64,000 nt of DNA, taken from the NCBI RefSeq assembly GCF_000149955.1, contig NC_030992.1, positions 213,669 to 277,668 on the forward strand. The letters are read 5' to 3'. Below are positions 57,269 to 64,000 of the stretch, in pieces. Source of the DNA: Fusarium oxysporum f. sp. lycopersici 4287. Its lineage: Eukaryota > Ascomycota > Sordariomycetes > Hypocreales > Nectriaceae. How positions within the stretch are numbered: position 1 is the stretch's first letter; each line of letters begins with the position of its first letter. The notes beneath the pieces are model-generated. The model had not been told where the DNA came from. It saw only the letters and a program-made list of their open reading frames with translations, and did no database searches. Both the position numbers and the translations under genes were made by a program.

Positions 57269-58542
57269 ATGATCCTCGAAGCGTTTAAAAGTCTGCTTGC
57301 AGCAACCCGCACCACCGAATTCGCCAATCGAGTGGTTGGTGTGCGCACTTTTCTCCCTCAACTCTCAGCCAAGCGGTTCAGTACCGTTGGAGGCATCGCC
57401 GAGGGAGTTTTCGTCCAGCAGCTAGACTCATGTAAATCATTCAACGACACTCGCTGGACAAAGCATTGGATCGCCCTCGCCAAATGAGCAGCTTCAGCAT
57501 CTTGATAATGAGCTTGCAAAGGCCGGGCTTGGGTCTAGCCATGCTCTTCTCAATGGACAGCCACCTTCTCTAGCTGTTCTATCCTTTCTGAGGCAGGGCG
57601 CTACGGCCATGACGCAAACGCCCCCCTGAAAACCCCATTGATGAAGATACATTCCCCCAAGACGGGCAGAAAGGCAGTTTCATCGCGGTGAGCGCTCTGC
57701 TCAAGGCCATTGCATACTTCTTCGTCGCAGCCTGGCCAGGCCTGACTCCAGCGCCCCTAAAGGCATATCGCGTTTGCGAGGCGCTCTTTGACATCATACT
57801 GGATGCGATCGCGCCAACCCTATCCTTGAACGTTGAAAGGCACATCGTGCCAGTAAACGGTGAAGATGTCAAAGTGTACGCGTTATTACCGACAGGGACT
57901 GAGATCACTGTGCCTGGAGTTCTTGTTACAAATGGCCTTGAAGGCACCAATGTTGAAACCATGGTTACTGCGCTGCGCACGAAAGCGGTACTGTCTAGCG
58001 CTTGGTTTTTCATGGGGATGCCCGGGACATACGCGTCTAAGCAACCAATGACCAAGTCTTCGTCAGAGTTGATTTACGGAGAGGTATTGACCTTTATGGC
58101 GTCACATAAACAGGTTGACGGATCGCGTCTCGGCATGTTGGGTATTAGCTTTGGGGGAAACTGCGCCACGCGGATGGCCATGGTAGATAAGCGTCTTAAG
58201 GCAGTGGTCCTCAACGGGGCACCGTTAGGTCGGTCACTGTGCTTGTCGGGATCATTTGGAATGCCCGAAGTTGTCGTCCGAGCACTATTCTCCGTTGCGG
58301 GGGCGAAGACACTGCTAGACCTCAAAAGCAGACTTGATGCCCTTGTTCCCACCCGGGAAGGTATTGAAAAGATTCAGTTTCATGTTTTCGCGATCAATGG
58401 TGAGAAAGATACGTTGATTTCAACGCAGGACACGACCAATCTTGCTACTTGGGCTCCCTATTCTGAGCTTCTTTTATACCCGGATGACGACCACTGCGCG
58501 ATGGGGAATATACAGGAGTGGCTAGAATACGGTTCTTGTTAG
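57269..58542 (+). CDS. FrsA/Ayg1-like alpha/beta hydrolase with two one-base frameshifts
   Basis: A single-exon hydrolase of about 420 residues if the breaks are bridged. The first frame (57269-57487) ends in WTKHWIALAK-stop; the next frame carries on with NEQLQHLDNELAKAGLGSSH. The break is at the AAA run 57482-57484. That frame ends after FLRQGATAMTQTPP and the third begins with ENPIDEDTFPQDG; the break is at six C's, 57621-57626. The rest is open to 58542. Catalytic elements are intact: nucleophile GISFGG (near 58141), acid in INGEKDTLIS (near 58396) and histidine in DDDHCAMG (near 58487). The N-terminal helical cap and overall order fit the DUF1100/FrsA group, which includes fungal Ayg1-type polyketide-shortening hydrolases. 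Substrate unknown. Confidence 0.75.
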
Positions 58543-59145
58543 CTAGAAGAAAATCTATGAACCATGAATTATGCTGTTTGCTTGGACTCCAGGGTAGTCT
58601 GGCCAACTATTGGTACTGGGGTCTATAAATAGCACGAGGCGTTGTAGAGTGGCTGGGCATTGGCAGGCAAATGCAGATTGAAGATCAGGCAGACTCTGTA
58701 TAATTGGTTATGAGTAGCCAATAGAAGTGTTTAGAAATTGTTAATGTACTGCGACTGTGGGTGCCTTATGCGCTTAGTCACCTATCATTTCAGCCCAATT
58801 AGGAAAAGTTAGCGGTGCCTAAAACCGTTGTGCGTTGTAGTGCTTACGCTGCTGCCTCGAAGGATTTCAGACTGGTGACAGAATCATTGCCTAGAAGATG
58901 CCGATCCCTCCATGTCTCTTCTGGTCTGATAAAGAAGAGAGAGAGAGCGTACAGGTGGTGAAAGATGACACGCATGCCACAGCCATTCTTCCCTCATGCT
59001 AATACATTTCATCAAGGCAGTGCACTTGAAGGCCATTTTCAGTATAAGTATCCCTGTATGCCCAATCTTCTAAATACTAATCCTGCAATCTGTATCTCAT
59101 CGCAGCACATAACTATTACACCACTGAATTCAAATAGAGCCCAAC
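58543..59145. other. Intergenic region
   Basis: About 600 bp between two same-strand genes, containing the hydrolase 3' UTR and the promoter of the next gene. A GA dinucleotide run occurs near 58940. No gene recognised. Confidence 0.35.
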
Positions 59146-59760
59146 ATGACAGCCATCAACTCAGCGGCAGTCTTCCACCCGAGCAGGGATTTCCTGCTCT
59201 TCTCAGCAGCCGTTGGTCTCCCCCTCAACTTCGTCCGCTTCTGCATCATGGTCCGACCCGTTGCCTTGTTCACCTTTATCCTCCTCATCTTCTCCGCCAT
59301 CTTCGGCTTCACCATGAGACGCCTCCATCGTCAAGGCGCGCACCTCAAGGCAACGTTTGCCACGCCCATTACCGACCCGTTGAACTGTCTCATTGCCGAT
59401 GTATTGATGGGTATCCTGTCGCTCTTGACCCTCAGCTTCACGTGGACGCACAACAGGTGGCAGGATACTGGAGAGACTTTCCTGGTAGCTTATTCGTCGA
59501 CACCGTTGATGTTTAACATGTTTCTTCATTTTTATCTGGCGCTGCTTGTGTTGTTGAGGACAAGCAAGATGAAGGACATTGTGAGGGAACTCGTGGGGGA
59601 TTTGGTGTCGAGCTCGCCTCAGCCTTGCCCGCACTGTCATGGTCGACCGGAATTTCACGATGATCATGATGAAGAGCAGCCGCTGGTGACGCCTCCTGCT
59701 GGAGATCATGAGGACACGCATCAGGGCGGGGCTGGTCCTTCGACCGTCTGGAGCCGATAG
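59146..59760 (+). CDS. Small integral membrane protein of unknown function
   Basis: A 204-residue single-exon protein. Four hydrophobic segments are visible: RDFLLFSAAVGLPLNFVRFC, RPVALFTFILLIFSAIFGF, CLIADVLMGILSLLTLSF and PLMFNMFLHFYLALLVLL. The C-terminal 60 residues are hydrophilic, with a CPHC pair followed by a His/Asp-rich stretch (HDDHDEE) that could bind metal. The leader before the ATG is A/C-rich. I do not recognise the family; similar short four-helix proteins are common hypothetical proteins in Fusarium. Confidence 0.65.
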   Translation: MTAINSAAVFHPSRDFLLFSAAVGLPLNFVRFCIMVRPVALFTFILLIFSAIFGFTMRRLHRQGAHLKATFATPITDPLNCLIADVLMGILSLLTLSFTWTHNRWQDTGETFLVAYSSTPLMFNMFLHFYLALLVLLRTSKMKDIVRELVGDLVSSSPQPCPHCHGRPEFHDDHDEEQPLVTPPAGDHEDTHQGGAGPSTVWSR

Positions 59761-60125
59761 ATGCCGCTAAATCGATTTGCTTGGCATGGCAAATTCCTTT
59801 CAGGATTACTGCCAAGAATATCTATAGCCAGCACCGCGTATGGACAACCTTTTGCTCTTCACTACTGGCTAGGACGATTAGGAGATTGGAAAAGTGGTCT
59901 CATGATTTCTATATAGCCTCATCGATAATGCCAAACAAACCATTAGTATACCCAATTGACCTCGTTCTCATTCGTTAACGGAACTGAGGATATTGAAGCT
60001 CACATTTTCGTCTCTGCCTGATCCAAGACCTGCTGTTAGTCTGATGTATGTGTATTAGCTGAGAGAGTGAAGAAGATTCAAGTGACAACAAAGTTGAGAA
60101 CGCTCATAATATTCCAGGTCATTGA
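59761..60125. other. Convergent intergenic region
   Basis: About 365 bp between convergent stops; contains the two 3' UTRs and nothing recognisable. Confidence 0.4.
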
Positions 60126-60896
60126 CTAATTTGCAGGCAGTTGCTCAGCAGTTGTCACCCATCCATATATCGACCAATTCTTCTCCTCATTCCTCCATTC
60201 CTTAACCCACGTATACCCAGCCTTTTCCAAAACGCGCTTACTGCCCACATTCTCCTTTATCGTCTCTGCAGCGCATCGCTCCGTAATAGTACCATTCACA
60301 CTGGCAACTATCTCATCCTCACTCAATGTCGCTCTATCCACAGCGATCGAACTCTCAACTCGAGGAAGTTCCCACCAAATCTTCATAAACGCAACGAGAA
60401 ACTCAGTGGCGTAGCCCTTCCCCCAAGCCTCCTTGCGGAATGCGTATCCAATCGCCGGCCAGCCTAGTTCACACTCTCGTCTATAGGTGCCACCAGCTCC
60501 GATGACTTCGCCAGTCTCAATGAGACTGATGACATAATAGAGATTGGTTTCGTCATGCGGCGGTAGCCTTTGTGCAGCCCATTTCTGCGTTTCCTCAAGA
60601 TCCTTGTCTGGGGCGCCTTGCGCTGTCCACATCATGACCTCTTTCTGTGCGCGCATGGGAAAAAGGTCTTTTGCAGCATCCTCATAGAATGGCCTGAGAA
60701 CAAGACGTTTGGTTCTTACAGTCGGGCGTTCCTCCAATGGTGGGTATGGTAGTTTCGTAAGAGTGGTGTTGATCTGTATGAACCCTGGTTTCGCTGGTTG
60801 ATTTACTGTCATCTTGACAAGACTTCGCGACTGAAGTACACCACGCAACGCTGAGAGCTTAAATGACAGAGGCCGGGTTGAGGCAAGACTAAACAT
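60126..60896 (-). CDS. GNAT-family N-acetyltransferase (RimJ/RimL-like)
   Basis: A single-exon protein of about 256 residues from MFSLAS. RTKRLVLRPFYEDAAKDLFPM is the usual opening of Acetyltransf_3 (RimJ/RimL-type) enzymes, and GWPAIGYAFRKEAWGKGYATEFL contains the acetyl-CoA-binding (Q/R)xxGxG/A-type loop, here W-G-K-G-Y-A. NVGSKRVLEKAGYTWV is the conserved SxRVLEKxGF block. The 29 residues before MTVNQPAKPG are rich in Arg, Ser and Leu with no acids, resembling a mitochondrial presequence; starts at 60896 or 60812 would give mitochondrial or cytosolic forms. A further in-frame ATG at 60917 is possible. Confidence 0.8.
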   Translation of the reverse strand: MFSLASTRPLSFKLSALRGVLQSRSLVKMTVNQPAKPGFIQINTTLTKLPYPPLEERPTVRTKRLVLRPFYEDAAKDLFPMRAQKEVMMWTAQGAPDKDLEETQKWAAQRLPPHDETNLYYVISLIETGEVIGAGGTYRRECELGWPAIGYAFRKEAWGKGYATEFLVAFMKIWWELPRVESSIAVDRATLSEDEIVASVNGTITERCAAETIKENVGSKRVLEKAGYTWVKEWRNEEKNWSIYGWVTTAEQLPAN

Positions 60897-61250
60897 AGTC
60901 AGAAAGCAAAACCTCAAGGGAGGCGCGGTACCTTGTACGCTTTTAAGCTTTTAAGCATTAGAAAGTCAGAGCTCAAGCAACTACTGTCTTTATTGGCTAT
61001 TTCTTTGCTAAACTTGACTCATTACCAATATCGCGCAGGAAGACTCACAGCATTTAAGTTAGCCGACATCGGCGCGTTCGGCTCGGCGGTCAAGGGTCTA
61101 GCTAAACCAAAGGTAGCAGGTTTGAAAGCCGCTAGCGCCTCGTGATCCACTCCAGTATCACAAGAAAGGTTATATTCGCGCGAGAGAAGTAACAGATGAA
61201 GTGGATATTGAACGTTTAGCTGAAGATATACAGGGTGAGCTGAACAACAC
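60897..61250. other. Intergenic region
   Basis: About 350 bp between the GNAT start and the HET gene stop. Contains the GNAT promoter; nothing else recognised. Confidence 0.4.
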
Positions 61251-63542
61251 TCAAATAATCCAGAAAGTCTGTTTCTCCTTGCTAGTAACTTCACCATCCA
61301 TGACACTATCGCAGTATGCCTCACCGATATAAGAAAACACACCAAGTTCACCCGTCTCTTTTACCGAATGGAGTATGAAGGGAATTCGCCCACCGCAAAA
61401 GACGGCAATGACATCACCGGATTTGGTATCCAGAGGGCCCATACCAAGATATCCCATGTTTGTCAGAAATGGCCTCTTTCCTTGCATCTTTCTCATACTC
61501 TCACGATAGTTATGCTTGGTATCTGCGCCTCGATGTTTCTCCTCCCATTGCAGGTACCTCTCTGAAATATCTTCTCCTGTAGCTGCCAGTCTGGTCATGT
61601 CGTCGAAAAGCTTGAGTTCTTGCAGGAACTGCTCGTGGAACCTTGCTACCTCCGCTTTCGCTCTTTGCTGGTCCCCTTCCCAGGTCCAGTAGATGTCTCC
61701 AATAGGCACACGCCACCGAGCCTCTTCTCTTCGAAGTTGGGTTCCTTCACTGTGGGTTTTCTCCATGGACCTCTGCCATAGCTCGTCTATCTGGGCCATA
61801 TAGCCAAGGTATCTCTCATAATCCCAACTCATGTCCGTCCATCCACCACCTTCGGCAACTTCCTCGATCACATCAACAGTATAGCCTCGAAGTCCCAGAA
61901 TATCCGGGTTGTCATTCGGGTGTTGGACGACCTCAAAAACGCTATCCTGACCTGCCGCGGCAAATAGGTGCTTATCTATGCGCTCGTTGATGGTATAGAA
62001 CGAACGGCTTAGGTTGGATCGCCAATCAGGAACCCACGACGGTAGGTGTGAAAGCTCATCAAGTTTCGGAAACTGAGAGTAGCACAGCAGGTCCACACGA
62101 CCACTCTTCTCAATCAACGTGCGTGCCGTCTGCGTCAAGATACGTTCGGTGCTTTCTTCATAGTCCGGCTCTATGCCAAGCTTCTCTGCGTCCGCAGCGA
62201 GGCCAAGAAGGGCAAAGATGCGGTCACAATGCACTGTCGCATTTGTCTCAAGCTCAACGAATAATCTGCGCAACAACATGTACAGCTCGTCGTCTTTATG
62301 CTTCTGATGACGTGAACGACAGGCAAACAGCCGTGCTGTTGGTTCAGAAGACACTTCGGACAGTCGCTCCAGAGGCATCTCAGGCGGTTGAAGCTGCTCG
62401 TAGTCGCCTTGGGGCATGTTGCCTATCGCGGTTTGAAGCAGTAGTACCCCCAGTTTGACGAAATCCACTGGTATCGTCTTGGAACCGCACACGAAGATGG
62501 TATCGGGACACAAACAAAACTCCTGGATGATCCAGACTCGTAAAAAGTACGGTCTCTCGAACCACTTCTTCAGGGCCATTTCCTTTAGCAAAGGAGCAAA
62601 GGCCTCAACGGTACTAGCTAATAAACTTTGGAAGCGCAAAGCAGTCTCATCAGAAGGGTCCTTGCTTCTTCCCAATGCTGATATGAGGTAGTAACTCTGC
62701 GGGTTCATGTAGCTCTCCAGTCCAAAGTCTCGAGCTTTTTGGCCAATGACTTGCCATGCTTCCATCAATTCCTCTGAGCCATCTTGAGCTGGACCAAGCC
62801 ATACTAGCACTTGTGTCGCAGACGAGTAGATGCTCCCCATCATGGCGACCTGCTGACCTTTTTCTTTATTGTCTGCCTGGTTGATACAGATCTGGTCAAT
62901 CCATAGCGTTATCACCGCATCCGGCTTGCGGAAATGTCGCAGTGCTGTTTCCAGTGACTTAGTGATGGCGATGCTAGCCCCGCTATCTTGATCTACGCTG
63001 GGCACGCAAATCGATTGAGTTTTGTCGCCTAAGCCCCAAACATATGAAAGAGCAGTATACGGTGATGGGTTCTCGACGGAGGTTGAGTACAGACGGCCGA
63101 TTAGACGGCTATCTACCAAACCCTGTGAGGGGTAGAGATCTAGCAGCCGGATCTCGGTTGATGCCGTCCGCAGTCCTACCGAGCCATAATCGAAAGCCTG
63201 GAATTGACTCATCATCAATTGGATTGAGTTTGATAGATCATCAAGATCAGCACAGATGTTGAGGCGGGGTACTGACCTCACAGCACAGCAAACGTCAATA
63301 GCGCCAACGCCACGCTGACAAGCTGAGACAGAGAAACCTACCGCCCACCCACTCGCAGCCAATTGATATCGCAGTCGAGTTACACGTCTCGCAAAGCGCC
63401 GCCTAACAAATCGATCTCCTGCCAGCGTCATTTTGTTGAAATATTGCGGTTTTTCGTGGATAGGTTTGATAGGGTAGCATAGCGGCGCTAAATCTTGAAA
63501 GGGCTTGCGATCAGCAAAAGATTCCAGCTGAAGCTGAGACAT
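61251..63542 (-). CDS. HET-domain (heterokaryon incompatibility) protein
   Basis: Up to 763 residues in one frame. The HET domain is clear from its three blocks: YTALSYVWG (near 63050), LWIDQICINQADNKEKGQQVAMMGSIY in short pieces near 62900, and RVWIIQEFCL (near 62540). A long C-terminal region follows with LLGLAADAEKLGIEPDYEES and LPSWVPDWR, usual in fungal HET proteins. Such proteins trigger cell death on non-self contact. The first 109 residues lack family features; MMSQFQAFDYGSVGLRTAS (start 63215 or 63212) looks like a more natural N-terminus, so the longer start may be wrong or an intron may lie in 63300-63215. A second cell-death type gene besides the NACHT-WD40 locus. Confidence 0.83.
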   Translation of the reverse strand: MSQLQLESFADRKPFQDLAPLCYPIKPIHEKPQYFNKMTLAGDRFVRRRFARRVTRLRYQLAASGWAVGFSVSACQRGVGAIDVCCAVRSVPRLNICADLDDLSNSIQLMMSQFQAFDYGSVGLRTASTEIRLLDLYPSQGLVDSRLIGRLYSTSVENPSPYTALSYVWGLGDKTQSICVPSVDQDSGASIAITKSLETALRHFRKPDAVITLWIDQICINQADNKEKGQQVAMMGSIYSSATQVLVWLGPAQDGSEELMEAWQVIGQKARDFGLESYMNPQSYYLISALGRSKDPSDETALRFQSLLASTVEAFAPLLKEMALKKWFERPYFLRVWIIQEFCLCPDTIFVCGSKTIPVDFVKLGVLLLQTAIGNMPQGDYEQLQPPEMPLERLSEVSSEPTARLFACRSRHQKHKDDELYMLLRRLFVELETNATVHCDRIFALLGLAADAEKLGIEPDYEESTERILTQTARTLIEKSGRVDLLCYSQFPKLDELSHLPSWVPDWRSNLSRSFYTINERIDKHLFAAAGQDSVFEVVQHPNDNPDILGLRGYTVDVIEEVAEGGGWTDMSWDYERYLGYMAQIDELWQRSMEKTHSEGTQLRREEARWRVPIGDIYWTWEGDQQRAKAEVARFHEQFLQELKLFDDMTRLAATGEDISERYLQWEEKHRGADTKHNYRESMRKMQGKRPFLTNMGYLGMGPLDTKSGDVIAVFCGGRIPFILHSVKETGELGVFSYIGEAYCDSVMDGEVTSKEKQTFWII

Positions 63543-63708
63543 ACATCAGCTAGCTTATATAGTCGTAGCTTTCCTGTTGATCTGACAATTCAAGTGCAAT
63601 TGATCCTCGTCTCTTCTCTGACAGAAAGAAGTCTGGTTAATCACCTTGGCTGCAGAATAGTCAGCTTGACCTACGTCAGCGAAAGACACGGGACAGACAC
63701 AATTTGCC

Positions 63709-63715
63709 TATAAAT
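63709..63715 (+). promoter_or_regulatory. TATA box of the last gene
   Basis: TATAAAT about 110 bp before the ATG at 63819, followed by a C/T-rich leader. The spacer 63543-63818 is a divergent promoter shared with the HET gene. Confidence 0.5.
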
Positions 63716-63818
63716 TCGCTCTCCAGACTTTGTCTTCCAACTTTTCTCCCTCATTTCTCACCACTATACATTCCTCCTTCTAAGAAATTCAGTACAGAAC
63801 ATCATCACTCGTATCACA

Positions 63819-64000
63819 ATGGCAGACCCAGCCCAGCAAGCTCGCATCCAGAACGCCAAAGAACAACTCAAGGCTGCGTATAGCTACGCAGTCAGCGCCA
63901 AAGAAAGTGCCGAGTCCGATTTCAAGCAAGCGCAAGATGCTGGTATCGCTGATGGCCTGGACTTCAAGAACTGGGCTGTTCAAAATGTAAGTCTCCACAA
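63819..64000 (+). CDS. Unidentified gene, first exon only (3' partial)
   Basis: ATG at 63819 opens a 56-codon exon (63819-63986) followed by a donor GTAAGT; the gene continues outside the window. The peptide starts MADPAQQARIQNAKEQLKAA and is hydrophilic, rich in Ala, Gln, Lys and Asp, with probable helix or coiled-coil character. No signal peptide is visible. I do not recognise the family. A good TATA box and pyrimidine-rich leader support expression. Confidence 0.65.
   Translation, partial: MADPAQQARIQNAKEQLKAAYSYAVSAKESAESDFKQAQDAGIADGLDFKNWAVQNVSLH

Noticed and set aside
1..64000. CRISPR arrays, bacterial operons, rRNA genes and a telomere
   Set aside because: None is present; the spliced genes show a eukaryotic chromosome, and no regular short repeats or telomeric repeats were seen.

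Overview
The window is chromosomal DNA of a filamentous ascomycete, most likely Fusarium or a close Hypocreales relative. The evidence is the introns (about 45-70 bp, GTAAGT-type donors, CTAAC/CTGAC branch sites), the abundance of Zn2Cys6 regulators, MFS/ABC transporters, NACHT-WD40, HET and Hce2 genes, and AT-rich islands typical of RIP-mutated transposons. Exon coordinates below were worked out by hand from reading frames and splice signals.

Layout. 1-4.1 kb: a hydantoinase/oxoprolinase-DUF917 fusion (5' end outside the window) and a five-exon short-chain dehydrogenase. 4.4-12.2 kb: a Zn2Cys6 regulator divergent from a full-length multidrug ABC-B transporter; each is interrupted by an N gap with a frame problem beside it. 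12.2-19.5 kb: accessory tract of AT-rich, ORF-free, repeat-derived DNA enclosing an intact NmrA-like gene. 19.5-22.9 kb: a damaged GH28 rhamnogalacturonase and a BTB/POZ pseudogene. 23.1-33.3 kb: a large secreted PAN/WSC Ser/Thr-rich surface protein and a damaged NACHT-WD40 (NLR-type) gene. 35.0 kb: a small Hce2/Ecp2-like secreted protein. 36.0-39.6 kb: an RTA1-like membrane protein and a DHA1-type MFS transporter. 40.2-51.8 kb: two Zn2Cys6 regulators, a cyclase-family hydrolase, an ACS-type MFS permease, and a 1127-residue AtuA-DUF4387-CoA-transferase III fusion. 52.2-55.2 kb: an MHYT-domain membrane sensor. 57.3-63.5 kb: an FrsA-like alpha/beta hydrolase with two frameshifts, a small membrane protein, a GNAT acetyltransferase and a HET-domain protein. 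At 63.8 kb the first exon of an unidentified gene begins.

The best candidate for an undescribed system is 40.2-51.8 kb: permease, ring/amide-type hydrolase, fused CoA-transferase enzyme and two regulators. The cyclase and permease share a divergent promoter carrying paired CGG/CCG half-sites. Together they read as an uptake-and-catabolism pathway for an organic acid; the substrate is unknown.

Several genes (ABC transporter, GH28, BTB, NACHT-WD40, hydrolase, first regulator) show single-base frame breaks, some in homopolymers and some beside N gaps. Part of this decay may be sequence error; neighbouring large genes (3.4-3.9 kb coding) are perfectly open.
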